64,000 nucleotides of DNA from Roseovarius nanhaiticus (GCF_900156535.1 NZ_FTNV01000001.1:310001-374000); one strand, 5' to 3'; numbered from the stretch's first letter, positions 35,225 through 44,098 are shown. Numbers and translations: made by a program. Notes: generated by a model not told the origin, from the letters alone.

Positions 35225-36076
35225 TCAAGGGGTCAGGTCAATTTCCGGCTGCGCCTTGGTCAGATCGTCCAGCGCGCGCAGCTGGCCGATCAGCGCCCCC
35301 ATCTTGTCGACGGGGATCATGTTGGGTCCGTCGCTGGGCGCGTTATCGGGATCTTCATGCGTTTCGATGAAAAGCGCCGAGACGCCCACCGCCACTGCCG
35401 CCCGCGCCAGTACCGGCGCGAATTCGCGCTGCCCGCCCGAGGTGGTGCCTTGCCCGCCGGGCTGCTGCACCGAATGGGTGGCATCGAACACCACCGGATA
35501 GCCGGTGCGCGCCATCGTGGGCAGGCCGCGAAAATCGCTGACCAGCGTGTTGTAGCCAAAGGATGTGCCCCGGTCGCAGAGCATGATGCGCGTATTGCCC
35601 GTGCTGGCGATCTTCTCGGCGACATTGCCCATATCCCACGGGGCCAAAAACTGGCCTTTCTTGACGTTGATAGCGCAGCCTGTTTCGCCCGCCGCTAGCA
35701 GAAGGTCCGTCTGGCGGCAGAGGAAAGCGGGGATCTGAATCACGTCCACCACTTCGCCCGCAGGCCCGCATTGATGCGCATCATGCACATCCGTCAGGAC
35801 CGGGCAGCCGAACTCGTCGCGGATCTTGCTGAGGATCGTCAGGCCCTCCTCCATCCCCAGCCCGCGCTGCGTCGACAGGGACGACCGGTTCGCCTTATCG
35901 TAGCTGGCCTTGAAGATGAACCGCGTGCCCGTGGCTGCGCAGGCCTCGGAGATGCGTCCCGCCATCATGCGGGCGTGATCGAGGCTTTCCAGCTGGCATG
36001 GCCCGGTGATCAGCGCGAAGGGCGCGCGCGCACCGATCTCGATATCTCCGACGGTGATCTGTTTGGTCTCGATCAT
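35225..36076 (-). CDS. kdsA: 3-deoxy-8-phosphooctulonate synthase
   Basis: The 283-residue enzyme condenses arabinose 5-phosphate and PEP to KDO 8-phosphate. It shows 'FALITGPCQLESLDHARMMA', 'FIFKASYDKANRSSLSTQRG', 'LTDVHDAHQCGPAGEVVDVIQIPAFLCRQTDLL' and 'VVFDATHSVQQPGGQG', the last near the C-terminus, in the standard order. Its start overlaps the kdsB stop by ATGA. A frame extended to 36166 would lie in kdsB. Together with kdsB it supplies CMP-KDO for lipopolysaccharide or capsule. Confidence 0.97.
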   Translation of the reverse strand: MIETKQITVGDIEIGARAPFALITGPCQLESLDHARMMAGRISEACAATGTRFIFKASYDKANRSSLSTQRGLGMEEGLTILSKIRDEFGCPVLTDVHDAHQCGPAGEVVDVIQIPAFLCRQTDLLLAAGETGCAINVKKGQFLAPWDMGNVAEKIASTGNTRIMLCDRGTSFGYNTLVSDFRGLPTMARTGYPVVFDATHSVQQPGGQGTTSGGQREFAPVLARAAVAVGVSALFIETHEDPDNAPSDGPNMIPVDKMGALIGQLRALDDLTKAQPEIDLTP

Positions 36077-36861
36077 TGTGCCTCCAATGCCGCCTCGATG
36101 CGGGCGACGTCCTCGGGGTTGTTCAGCTCCCAGAAAACCCGCCCGCGCGCGTCCACCTCGACGCAACGCGCCGGCATTCCGGCGGCCAGAAAGCGCAGTT
36201 GTTCCAGCCCTTCCAGCGTCTCAAGCGTGCTGACGGGCGCGTCGATATAGGCCTGCAGCGCTGCGGGCCGGTAGGCGTAGACGCCGACATGGTGAAAAAC
36301 GGGGATCGGCTCGGGCAGCTTGCCGGGCGCGATGTAGGGCAGCACCTCTTTCGAGAAATAGAGTGCATTCTGATATCGGTCAAAGACCGCCGTGGTGCCG
36401 CCGACGCGGCCGTTCTGGCGATCCTCGACGAAATTCTCGTAGGTCTGGCGGTCGCAGCGCAGCACGGGCGTCGCCATCGACACGGTGGGGTCGGCTCGCA
36501 TCGCCGCAATCAACTTTTCCACGAACCATGGCGGCGTCAGTGGCGCGTCGCCCTGAAAATTGACGACCAGCTCAGGCGCCTCGTCCAGCTGCGCCAGCGC
36601 GTCGGCGCAGCGCGCCGTGCCGTTCTCGCACGCCTCCGAGGTCATCACCACCTCGGCGCCAAAACCGCGCCCATGCTCGGCGATGCGCACATCGTCTGTG
36701 GCCACATATACGGCATCGACGCCCTCGATGGCGCGCGCGGCCTCCCAGCTCATCTGGATCAGGCTCTTGGTGCTGCCGTCCTTCTGGCGCAGCTCGACCA
36801 GCGGCTTGCCGGGATAGCGGGTCGAGGCGTAGCGGGCCGGAATGAAGATGACGGTTCTCAT
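36073..36861 (-). CDS. kdsB: 3-deoxy-manno-octulosonate cytidylyltransferase
   Basis: The 262-residue enzyme activates KDO as CMP-KDO. It starts 'MRTVIFIPARYASTRYPGKPLVEL', with the nucleotide-binding 'RYASTRYPGKPL', and has 'VYVATDDVRIAEHGRGFGAEVVMTSEACENGTARCADAL' and 'LVVNFQGDAPLTPPW'. Another typical stretch is 'HHVGVYAYRPAALQAY'. The start at 36861 is followed by the correct N-terminus; a start at 36972 would add 37 unrelated residues. It lies 61 bases after the methyltransferase-like gene on the same strand, so the four minus-strand genes from 38478 to 35225 may share a transcript. Confidence 0.96.
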   Translation of the reverse strand: MRTVIFIPARYASTRYPGKPLVELRQKDGSTKSLIQMSWEAARAIEGVDAVYVATDDVRIAEHGRGFGAEVVMTSEACENGTARCADALAQLDEAPELVVNFQGDAPLTPPWFVEKLIAAMRADPTVSMATPVLRCDRQTYENFVEDRQNGRVGGTTAVFDRYQNALYFSKEVLPYIAPGKLPEPIPVFHHVGVYAYRPAALQAYIDAPVSTLETLEGLEQLRFLAAGMPARCVEVDARGRVFWELNNPEDVARIEAALEAQ

Positions 36862-36922
36862 GGGATGCCTTTCGGGTCGGTGCGTCCTTGCATACACCAT
36901 AACCCCGCCGCCGGGGCAATCG

Positions 36923-37420
36923 TCACCCGCGATGGGGCGACAGCGCCCGCTCCTCGGCAGTGAAGCGCACATACAGCATCGCGGCGTTCAGCACGGTAAA
37001 GATGACGGCAACCCACACCAGGCCCAGCACCATGGGCGCGACGATGACCTCGGCCACGACCAGCATGTAATTGGGGTGACGCAGATAGCGGAACGGGCCA
37101 CGTTTTACCAACGGCTGAGGCAGGATGATGATGCGCGTGGTCCAGCGGCGTCCGAGTGCCGCAAGGATCCAGATACGCAGCGCCTGAAGCACGATGAAGG
37201 CGGCCAGCCAGCCCCAGGCGATGGCGCTGTCATGACCAAAAACGACCAGGCACAGGATCCACGTGCTATGCATCAGCACCATCGCCGGGTAATGCCCCGC
37301 GCCCACCTCATACGCGCCCTGCGCCATCAGCCGCCGTGTGTTGATCCGCGCGATCATCAGCTCGCTGAGCCGCTGTAAGACAATGAATACCAGAAAAAGC
37401 GCTGCGCCGGTCTGCATCAC
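36923..37420 (-). CDS. Isoprenylcysteine carboxyl methyltransferase-like membrane protein
   Basis: The 165-residue integral membrane protein has about four helices and the ICMT/YpbQ hallmark 'GPFRYLRHPNYMLVVAEVIV' near residue 110, which forms the S-adenosylmethionine site. It overlaps the type III polyketide synthase upstream by ATGA. In Bacillus subtilis a homologous pair (BpsA/BpsB) makes alkylpyrones and methylates them, so O-methylation of a polyketide lipid is the likely role. This is inference from gene pairing, not from residues specific to that reaction. Confidence 0.82.
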   Translation of the reverse strand: MMQTGAALFLVFIVLQRLSELMIARINTRRLMAQGAYEVGAGHYPAMVLMHSTWILCLVVFGHDSAIAWGWLAAFIVLQALRIWILAALGRRWTTRIIILPQPLVKRGPFRYLRHPNYMLVVAEVIVAPMVLGLVWVAVIFTVLNAAMLYVRFTAEERALSPHRG

Positions 37421-38478
37421 CCGATGCCTCCTATATGGAGTGGCAGGAAGGACGCCGTGAAGCCCGGCCCCAGCGCACAGGCCATCATCTGCCCCGTAGC
37501 GCCCGAGGCCAGCACCGATTGCAGAACGAAAAGCACGGTGGGCGCCGACATATTACCGCAGCGGCGCAGCACGTCGCGCTCGGCGTCAAGCGTACCAGCC
37601 GTAAGGTTCAGGGCCTCCTCAATCGCGGTAACCACCTTGGCCCCACCGGGATGGCACACGTAGCGGTCGATATTGCCGGGCGTCAGCCCGGCCGCATTCA
37701 GCGCGCCTGCTGTGGCGCCGGCAAAATGCCCGGCCACGAAACCAGGGATCGAGCGGTCAAAGACGACGCCCAAACCGGCATCATCGACGTCCCATCCCAT
37801 GATCTCCAGCGTGTCGGGCCAGATCTTCTGGTGCCCGGCCCCGAGCGTGATGCACGTGCGGCCCGGCCCAACCGGCGCCTCTGGCCCGAGACAAGCGGCG
37901 GCGGCCCCGTCGCCGAACAGCACCGCCGCGATGATATCGGCCTTCTGCATGCGGTCTGCTCGAAAGGCGAGCGAGCATGTTTCGACCACCACCGGCAGCA
38001 CGCGCATCCCGCTGCGCGCCAGCGCCTCTGCGGTGCCCAGCCCGCTGACCCCGCCCGCGCAGCCGAGGCCAAATACGGGCACGCGCATGACATCGCCACG
38101 AAAGCCCATTTCACCAAAGACCTGTGCCTCAAGCGACGGCGTCGCAATGCCGGTGGTCGATACGGTGATGACGCAATCGACGTCTTTGGCGGACCACCCC
38201 GCATCGCTCAGCGCGGCGCTCGCAGCCTGCACAAACAACATGCGGGCGCCCTCCAGATACGCGGCGCTGCGATCGCCCCAGCCATGTGGCGCCTCGAACC
38301 ACTCGATGGACACGACGGAATGGCGCTGCTCGATCCCCGAGGTTTTGAAGCTGCGCGCCAGCCGGTCGAATTGCGGATAGGCGCCGCCAAATATGTCCGC
38401 AGCACGCGCCGCGACCTCGCTCTGATCCAAAACATGGGGTGGCAAGGCGGTCCCGAGGCCGTGTAGATGGACAGGCAT
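37417..38478 (-). CDS. Type III polyketide synthase, probable alkylpyrone synthase
   Basis: The 353-residue chalcone/stilbene synthase-fold enzyme has the catalytic triad C140 ('VFGLGCAGGVSGLG'), H276 ('RYVCHPGGAKVV') and N309 ('RRCGNMSAPTVLF'). 'ITVSTTGIATPSLEAQV' and 'LGPGFTASFLPL' are further family motifs. Such bacterial enzymes extend long acyl-CoA starters with malonyl-CoA to pyrones or resorcinols. The overlapping methyltransferase-like gene points to methylated alkylpyrones. AAAGGAG precedes the start at 38478. It is upstream of kdsB and kdsA, so its product may be an envelope lipid. Confidence 0.88.
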   Translation of the reverse strand: MPVHLHGLGTALPPHVLDQSEVAARAADIFGGAYPQFDRLARSFKTSGIEQRHSVVSIEWFEAPHGWGDRSAAYLEGARMLFVQAASAALSDAGWSAKDVDCVITVSTTGIATPSLEAQVFGEMGFRGDVMRVPVFGLGCAGGVSGLGTAEALARSGMRVLPVVVETCSLAFRADRMQKADIIAAVLFGDGAAAACLGPEAPVGPGRTCITLGAGHQKIWPDTLEIMGWDVDDAGLGVVFDRSIPGFVAGHFAGATAGALNAAGLTPGNIDRYVCHPGGAKVVTAIEEALNLTAGTLDAERDVLRRCGNMSAPTVLFVLQSVLASGATGQMMACALGPGFTASFLPLHIGGIG

Positions 38479-38567
38479 GAACGCTCCTTTGTCGGGCGCG
38501 CGCGGTGCGCCTGACGGGGAGGTAGCGCTATCCGGTATTGCCGCAACTTGGCGCGCGAAGCGCGGTA

Positions 38568-38907
38568 GGGACCTGTAGCCGATCAGTGCGTGTAGCAGCG
38601 TTGCGTCGGCTCAGGTCGCATATCGATGAAATTGCGGATCGCCGGGCGCCCGACCTCTTCTTCGATGGCTTCGATGAAATTCATCAGACGCACCTTTTAG
38701 GCATTGCCGATATTGACCACATGCCATGGCTCGGTGGCGCTCAGGCTGTCGCACTCGGCAATCTCCTGATGGCGCTGTCCAAGGGTGACGCGACAATAAT
38801 CCGTCATCCAATCGAGGCCGCACAGAACGGGGCCTTTCGGCCAGCAACAGCATGGTCAGGCGATAGTCGATGAGCCCCGCCATCCCGGTGATGACGGCCC
38901 TTTGCGT
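38568..38907 (-). pseudogene. Remnant of an NAD-dependent nucleotide-sugar epimerase (UDP-glucuronate epimerase type)
   Basis: Reading the minus strand in changing frames gives pieces of one epimerase. They are the Rossmann start 'AVITGMAGLIDYRLTMLLLAE' (Gly motif damaged), then after a frameshift 'WMTDYCRVTLGQRHQEIAE', then directly the C-terminal 'DSLSATEPWHVVNIGNA'. A stop codon follows, then 'KVRLMNFIEAIEEEVGRPAIRNF' and, after another shift, 'TLLHALIGYR'. About 200 residues of the middle are missing. A short open frame just upstream (stop at 38926, about 49 codons, contains 'WANFYPTVKNLLGAQAAAQ') may be the end of a second lost gene. The rest of the 38479-39176 gap shows nothing I can name. 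Confidence 0.8.
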
Positions 38908-39176
38908 CGTCGTCGCTTCTGTATCTGCTCAGTCCTCTGCGGTTTGATCCTTTTGCGCCGCCGCCTGTGCGCCCAGCAGATTTTTGACCGTCGGATAAAA
39001 ATTTGCCCAAGCCCGCGCAAGAACAGTTGACGCCTCGGGCGCAGTCCTGCCTACTGCCGCCGACCGGACCCGGCCCTACCGGAGAAGACCGTGGACCGGC
39101 ACGTGTCACGAAAATGTTGCAGATACATGCACATATGCGCGGCACGACCATCCGGAACACCACTTGGGAGATATTC

Positions 39177-40244
39177 ATGAAAAAGATTATGCTGACACTC
39201 ACCGCGGGCGTCGCGACGACGGCCCTCATGGCCTCGGCGGCCAGTGCGGATACCTTGCGCCTGTTGACCTGGGGCGGTTACGCCCCCGAGAACGTCATCG
39301 AGAAATTCGAGGCCGAGACGGGCCACACCGTCGAAGTCACCATGTCCAACAACGAGGAAATGATCGCCAAGCTGCGCGCCACTGGCGGCAGCGGCTTTGA
39401 CCTTGCCCAGCCCAGCCAGGACCGCATCGCAGGCCCGCAGGCCGAATTCGGCATCTACAAGCCGATGGACCTGAGCCAGATCAACAGCGATCTGTTCATC
39501 CCCTCCATGCTGGAGGCGACCAAGCAGAACACCACTGTTGGCGGTGAGGTTTACGGCGTTCCGCATATCTGGGGAACATCGGGCCTCATCGTGAACAGCG
39601 CCGAGGCATCGGGCGTGGCTGATTACACCGACCTGTGCGATCCCGCGCTGGAGGGCAAGGTATCCTACCGCCTCAAGCGCCCGACGCTGATCGGTTTCGC
39701 CTATTCGATGGGCCTCGATCCCTTCGCCGCCTATGGCGACGAGGCGGCTTATACCGACATCATGAACCAGGTCGAGGCCAAGCTGGTCGAGTGCAAGCCG
39801 GTCGTCAAAACCTACTGGGACGGCGGTGATGAGCTGCTCAATCTGGTCCGCTCGGGCGAAGTCGTGGCTGCGATGGCATGGGATACCGGCGGCTGGAAGC
39901 TGAACAGCGACAATGCCGACATCAACTTCGTCGCGCCTGCCTCGGGCGCGCTGGGCTGGATCGACACCTTCGTTCTGCCTGCCAAGGGCCAGGCCGATCA
40001 AGCCGCATATGACTGGATCAACTTCGTCATGCAGCCCGAAGTGGCGGCGATGATCACCGAATCCGCCGGCAACTTCACCGCCTCGGCGGGCGCGGACGAA
40101 TTCGCCTCGGATGCGCTGAAGGCCCAGTATCAGGCCAGCTTCCCGCCCGAAGCTGTAGACAACATCAAGTGGTATCCGCCCGTTCCCGCCGGCCTTGAGG
40201 CCATCGAAGGCGGCGTTCTGGACCGCGTCAAAGCCGCTCAGTAA
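39177..40244 (+). CDS. Polyamine-type ABC importer, periplasmic binding protein
   Basis: The 355-residue protein has a Sec signal peptide (MKKIMLTLTAGVATTALMASAASA) and a PotD/PotF-like body. It starts 'DTLRLLTWGGYAPENVIEKFEAETGHTVEV' and contains 'YGVPHIWGTSGLIVN' and 'WDTGGWKLNSDNADINFV'. It captures its ligand for the ATPase and permeases encoded next. Spermidine/putrescine is the family default, but ligand residues cannot be settled by eye. GGGAG lies just before the ATG at 39177; a frame opened at 39003 would add unrelated residues before the signal. Confidence 0.9.
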   Translation: MKKIMLTLTAGVATTALMASAASADTLRLLTWGGYAPENVIEKFEAETGHTVEVTMSNNEEMIAKLRATGGSGFDLAQPSQDRIAGPQAEFGIYKPMDLSQINSDLFIPSMLEATKQNTTVGGEVYGVPHIWGTSGLIVNSAEASGVADYTDLCDPALEGKVSYRLKRPTLIGFAYSMGLDPFAAYGDEAAYTDIMNQVEAKLVECKPVVKTYWDGGDELLNLVRSGEVVAAMAWDTGGWKLNSDNADINFVAPASGALGWIDTFVLPAKGQADQAAYDWINFVMQPEVAAMITESAGNFTASAGADEFASDALKAQYQASFPPEAVDNIKWYPPVPAGLEAIEGGVLDRVKAAQ

Positions 40245-40256
40245 GCCTTGCAATCA

Positions 40257-40292
40257 CGGGCGGCCCTCGGCATGAGGGCCGCCCGTTTCTTT
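40257..40292 (+). terminator. Strong hairpin after the binding-protein gene
   Basis: A perfect 12-base stem (40257-40268 with 40274-40285, GC-rich) with a five-base loop is followed by TTTCTTT. Lying between binding protein and ATPase genes, it probably ends part of the transcription and protects the upstream message, giving excess binding protein. Confidence 0.8.
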
Positions 40293-40311
40293 ACGTTTGG
40301 AAATACCCCGC

Positions 40312-41412
40312 ATGACCACGCCCCCCGACCTCGAATGCACCAACCTCACCCGCCGCTTCGGCGAGACTCTGGCGGTCGATGACGTCTCCTTCTCGGTGCC
40401 TGCGGGCTCGTTTTTCTCGATCCTCGGCCCCTCGGGCTGCGGCAAGACCACCATCATGCGGATGATCGCGGGCTTTCTCGAGCCAACGTCAGGCGACATC
40501 GCGATCAAGGGCAAATCCGTGCTCGACGTGCCGCCCAACAAACGCCCCGTGAACATGGTGTTCCAGCATCTGGCCCTTTTCCCGATGATGAATATCGAGG
40601 ACAATATCGGCTATGGCCTGCGCCGCGCCGGGGATTCCAAGGCCGAGATCGCCCGCAAGGTGGACAAGGTGCTGGAGCGCATCGGCCTGCCCGGCATCGG
40701 CAAGCGCAAGACCGGCGAGCTTTCGGGCGGCCAGAAGCAGCGTGTGGCCATCGCCCGCTGCATGGTGCTGGAGCCGGACGTTCTGCTGCTGGACGAGCCT
40801 CTGGGCGCGCTCGACCTGAAACTGCGCGAGCGCATGAAGGTCGAGCTGAAATCGCTGCAGGCCGAGTTTGACACCACATTCGTCTACATCACCCACGACC
40901 AGTCCGAGGCGCTGGTCATGTCGGACCGCATCGCCGTGATGAATGCGGGCAAGTTCGAGCAGGTCGGCACCGGGCAGGATCTCTATTACCGGCCCGAAAC
41001 CGCCTTCGTCGCCAGCTTCGTTGGGGACAGCAACCGGTGGCGCGGCACGGTCGAGCGCACAGAGGGCGACACCGTCGAGCTGCGCACCGAGACCGGGCTG
41101 ACCATGCGCGCCGCCGCCAAGGGCGCGACCTCCAAGGGCGCGCATGTCGATATCTTCGTGCGCCCCGAGGCGATCCGCATCGGGCGCGCGGCCGCCGATC
41201 TGTCCCAATTCGACAACCAGCTTTCGGGCACCGTCGGCAGCCTTCTGTTCAACGGCGCCGCCAGCCGCATCATCGTGACGACCGAGGCGGGCAGCGAGGT
41301 GGAAGTGACGCTCCCCCAATCGGGCGAGTTCGCGGATCTTCAGCGCGGCGCGCCCATCCATATCGGCTTTGCCGCGGATCAGGCCAATTGCTTTGCCGCG
41401 GGCGGGACGTAG
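40312..41412 (+). CDS. Polyamine-type ABC importer, ATP-binding protein (PotA-like)
   Basis: The 366-residue ATPase has Walker A 'GPSGCGKTTIMRMIAG', signature 'LSGGQKQRVAIARCM', Walker B 'VLLLDEPLGALDLKLRERM' and H-loop 'ITHDQSEALVMSDRIAVM'. A C-terminal TOBE domain follows (about 280-366, 'DIFVRPEAIRIG'). This layout is that of PotA/FbpC-type importers. ATG at 40312 is preferred over a TTG at 40297. The permease gene starts three bases after its stop. Confidence 0.93.
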   Translation: MTTPPDLECTNLTRRFGETLAVDDVSFSVPAGSFFSILGPSGCGKTTIMRMIAGFLEPTSGDIAIKGKSVLDVPPNKRPVNMVFQHLALFPMMNIEDNIGYGLRRAGDSKAEIARKVDKVLERIGLPGIGKRKTGELSGGQKQRVAIARCMVLEPDVLLLDEPLGALDLKLRERMKVELKSLQAEFDTTFVYITHDQSEALVMSDRIAVMNAGKFEQVGTGQDLYYRPETAFVASFVGDSNRWRGTVERTEGDTVELRTETGLTMRAAAKGATSKGAHVDIFVRPEAIRIGRAAADLSQFDNQLSGTVGSLLFNGAASRIIVTTEAGSEVEVTLPQSGEFADLQRGAPIHIGFAADQANCFAAGGT

Positions 41413-41415
41413 GCG

Positions 41416-42273
41416 ATGGCCAGTAACGCGCGCCTCGGTTTCATCCTCCTGCTCACGCCGCTCTTGTTGTGGCTGTCTCTGCTGATCATCATCCCGCATG
41501 TCGACATGCTGATGCTCAGCCTGCGCGAGCGCGTGGGCGTCGGCGAATACGAACCCAGCATCGCGCAATACACCACCATCCTGACCGAGCCGCTTTATAT
41601 GCGCACGTTTCTCAGGACCGCCGTCATGTCGATCCTCGCCACGCTTATCACCCTGCTGATCGCCTTCCCGGTCTCCTACTACATCGCCAAGATGGTGCGT
41701 GGCCGTGCGCGCTCGGTCCTCTTTCTGCTCTGCCTCGTGCCCTTCTGGGTTTCCGAACTGGTGCGCACCTTCGGCTGGATGATCCTTCTGCGCGAGACAG
41801 GCGTTATCTCGCAATTCCTGCAATGGTCCGGCATCGTGAGCGGCCCGGTGGAAATGCTCTATAACGATGCCGCCATCATGACCGGCCTCGTCTATACCTC
41901 GATGCTCTTCATGGTCGTGCCGCTGGTCACGACGCTCGACAGTCTCGACGATGCGATCATCGAGGCGGGATATGACCTTGGCGGCTCCAGCTGGTCGGTG
42001 ATGCGCGAGATCGTGATCCCCCACGCGGTGCCAGGCATCGTGTCGGGCTGCATCGTGGTGTTCATGCTCTCCTTGGGCAACTACCTCACCCCCACCATGC
42101 TGGGCGGCAAGGACAGCCTGTGGTTCACCGAAATGATCTATTCGCAGTTCATCGTCCGCTTCAACTGGGAGCTGGGCGCAGCCTTCGGCTTCATGCTGCT
42201 TGCTGCCTCGTCCTTCATCATCTGGGCGATGCTGCGGCTGACCGGCCAGACGCTGGAAAGGACGATGGGCTGA
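41416..42273 (+). CDS. Polyamine-type ABC importer, permease 1 (PotB-like)
   Basis: The 285-residue permease has six helices, starting with 'FILLLTPLLLWLSLLIIIPHVDMLMLSLRE'. It carries the EAA loop 'AIIEAGYDLGGSSWSVMREIVIPHAVPGIVSG', which contacts the ATPase. 'PFWVSELVRTFGWMILLRETGVI' is typical of PotB. No good ribosome site precedes it; it is coupled to the ATPase gene three bases upstream. Its stop shares a base with the start of the second permease. Confidence 0.92.
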   Translation: MASNARLGFILLLTPLLLWLSLLIIIPHVDMLMLSLRERVGVGEYEPSIAQYTTILTEPLYMRTFLRTAVMSILATLITLLIAFPVSYYIAKMVRGRARSVLFLLCLVPFWVSELVRTFGWMILLRETGVISQFLQWSGIVSGPVEMLYNDAAIMTGLVYTSMLFMVVPLVTTLDSLDDAIIEAGYDLGGSSWSVMREIVIPHAVPGIVSGCIVVFMLSLGNYLTPTMLGGKDSLWFTEMIYSQFIVRFNWELGAAFGFMLLAASSFIIWAMLRLTGQTLERTMG

Positions 42274-43124
42274 TGATCCCGACCATTCCCACACCCCGTG
42301 CGCTCAACGTGATCTGGACGGGCTATGTCGCGCTCTTCTTCGTCTATCTGACGGTGCCGCTGATCGTTGTCGCGGTCTTCGCCTTCAACGACAGCCAGTT
42401 CCCGTCGCTGCCGTGGGAAGGCTTCACGCTCGACTGGTTCTTCGGCTCCGAGCGTCCGCGCATCGGCGTCTTTCACGAACGCCAGATCCTCGGCGCCATC
42501 GGCACCTCGGCCCTTGTCGGCGCCTGCGTGTCCATCCTCTCGGTCGCCGTCGGCACGTCCAACGCGTTTCTCTTCAACCGCTACAAATTCCGCGGGCGTG
42601 GCCTGCTCTACGTGCTGATGCTGCTGCCGCTTGTGGTGCCCGGCATCGTGCTCGGCATCTCGATCCTCGTCTTTTCCTCGACGGCGGCCAATGGCCTCTG
42701 GGATATGGCGCAAATCGACGCACAATTCCTGCGCCCCGGCCTCACGCTCGTCATCCTCGGGCAGTTTTCCTTCATCACCACAATCGCGACGCTGGTCATC
42801 TCGGCTCGTCTGCAGAAATTCGACCCCTCGCTCGAGGAGGCGGCACTGAACCTTGGCGCAAATCGCCTCACGGCGGTGCGCACCATCACCATTCCTTTTC
42901 TCATGCCGGCCATCGTCGGCGCGGGCGTCGTCGCCTTCCTGATGAGTTTCGAGAATTTCAACACGACGCTCATGCTCGTCGGTTCGGACGCGCCGTTGAC
43001 GATTGCCATGTTCGACCGGCTCAAGGAAGGCTCGACCCCGCTGCTGAACGCGGTGTCGCTCCTCTTGATGATCGGCTCGTCGCTTCTGGCGCTGGTGATG
43101 ATCGCCTTCCAGCGTCGCGCCTGA
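42273..43124 (+). CDS. Polyamine-type ABC importer, permease 2 (PotC-like)
   Basis: The 283-residue permease has six helices and the EAA loop 'SLEEAALNLGANRLTAVRTITIPFLMPAIVG'. The N-terminal 'YVALFFVYLTVPLIVVAVFAFNDSQFPSLPWEGFTLDWF' is characteristic of PotC. It begins on the last base of the preceding stop (TGATG). A small GGACTC/GAGTCC hairpin lies about 20 bases after its stop (43142-43162), and the next importer's binding protein starts at 43223. Confidence 0.92.
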   Translation: MIPTIPTPRALNVIWTGYVALFFVYLTVPLIVVAVFAFNDSQFPSLPWEGFTLDWFFGSERPRIGVFHERQILGAIGTSALVGACVSILSVAVGTSNAFLFNRYKFRGRGLLYVLMLLPLVVPGIVLGISILVFSSTAANGLWDMAQIDAQFLRPGLTLVILGQFSFITTIATLVISARLQKFDPSLEEAALNLGANRLTAVRTITIPFLMPAIVGAGVVAFLMSFENFNTTLMLVGSDAPLTIAMFDRLKEGSTPLLNAVSLLLMIGSSLLALVMIAFQRRA

Positions 43125-43222
43125 TCCCGCGCGAAAAAACTGGACTCATGCGCTGCGAGTCCCCAACACTGGCCCCGGACCGGCGCCCCGCGCGCTGCGT
43201 GCCCCACCAACAGGAGAGCGCA

Positions 43223-44032
43223 ATGAAAAGCTATATCAAGACCGCAATCGGCGCGGCCGTGGCTGCCGTCATCGGCACCGGCGCACTGGCCGACAAGCTG
43301 CAGGACATCATGGATGCCGGCAAGATCGTCGTCGGCGTCAAGAACGACTACAAGCCCTGGGGCTACCTGACCTCGGATGGCGAGCTGGTCGGCCTCGAGA
43401 TTGACCTGGCCAAGGACGTGGCCGAGCGCCTTGGCGTCGAGGCCGAGTTGATCCCCGTCGTCGCCTCGAACCGCATGGAATTCCTGCAGCAGGGCCAGAT
43501 CGACCTCATCATCGCCACGATGGGCGACAATGAGAAGCGCCGCGAAGTCGTCGGCATGATCGAGCCCAACTATTACGCGGGCGGCACCAACGTGATCGCC
43601 CCCAAGGCCGCGAGCCTCGAGACATGGGAAGATCTGCGCGGCAAGGATGTCTGCGCCCTGCAGGGCGCCTATTACAACCGCCGCGTGACCGAGCTTTACG
43701 GCCCCAACCTGGTGGCCTTCGCGGGCATCCCCGAGGTGACATCGGCGCTGCAAAACGGCAGCTGCATCGCGTTCCTTTATGACAACACATGGATCGAGTC
43801 GCAGCTGTCCTCGGACGACCAGTGGGCCGAGTACGAAATGCCTTTCGAGACCGAGGACCCGCAGGCATGGGCCATCGCCGTGCCGCTTGAGGATCTGGAT
43901 ACCGCCTATGGGCAGAAGATGTCCGAGATTGTCACCGACTGGCACAAGTCGGGCTACCTGATCGAGCGGAATGAGGCCAACGGCATCGCGCCCAGCCCCT
44001 TCCTGCAAGAGCAGCACGACAAACTGCAGTAA
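43223..44032 (+). CDS. Polar amino acid-type ABC importer, binding protein
   Basis: The 269-residue protein has a signal peptide (cleavage after 'VIGTGALA') and a type II periplasmic fold of the HisJ/GlnH family. Family motifs are 'GKIVVGVKNDYKPWGYLTSDGELVGLEIDLAKDVAERLG' at the N-terminus and 'GQIDLIIATMGDNEKRREVV' near residue 95. CAGGAGAG lies before the ATG at 43223. The two cysteines ('DVCALQGAYYN' and 'NGSCIAFLYDN') may form a disulfide. The ligand is probably an amino acid or related small cation, not determinable by eye. Confidence 0.9.
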   Translation: MKSYIKTAIGAAVAAVIGTGALADKLQDIMDAGKIVVGVKNDYKPWGYLTSDGELVGLEIDLAKDVAERLGVEAELIPVVASNRMEFLQQGQIDLIIATMGDNEKRREVVGMIEPNYYAGGTNVIAPKAASLETWEDLRGKDVCALQGAYYNRRVTELYGPNLVAFAGIPEVTSALQNGSCIAFLYDNTWIESQLSSDDQWAEYEMPFETEDPQAWAIAVPLEDLDTAYGQKMSEIVTDWHKSGYLIERNEANGIAPSPFLQEQHDKLQ

Positions 44033-44042
44033 TTCCAGCGCC

Positions 44043-44065
44043 GGCCCGGCGGCACCCGCCGGGCC
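44043..44065 (+). promoter_or_regulatory. Stem-loop after the amino acid binding-protein gene
   Basis: A perfect ten-base stem (GGCCCGGCGG with CCGCCGGGCC) and three-base loop lie 10 bases after the stop. There is no T-run, so it is more likely a message-stabilising structure that protects the binding-protein transcript. Confidence 0.6.
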
Positions 44066-44098
44066 ATTCGCACCCAAGGCAAAGGCCCGTCTCTCCGC

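Noticed and set aside
39027..39057. Promoter TTGACG...TACTGC upstream of the polyamine binding-protein gene
   Set aside because: The spacing is 19 bases and the -10 match is poor. The site is too weak to report as a feature.
40297..40311. TTG start for the PotA-like ATPase
   Set aside because: The ATG at 40312 gives the expected N-terminus; the TTG adds five residues and no better ribosome site.
40489..42294. A 601-codon minus-strand open frame opposite the importer ATPase and permease
   Set aside because: It has no recognisable motifs and the sense genes carry full ABC signatures.
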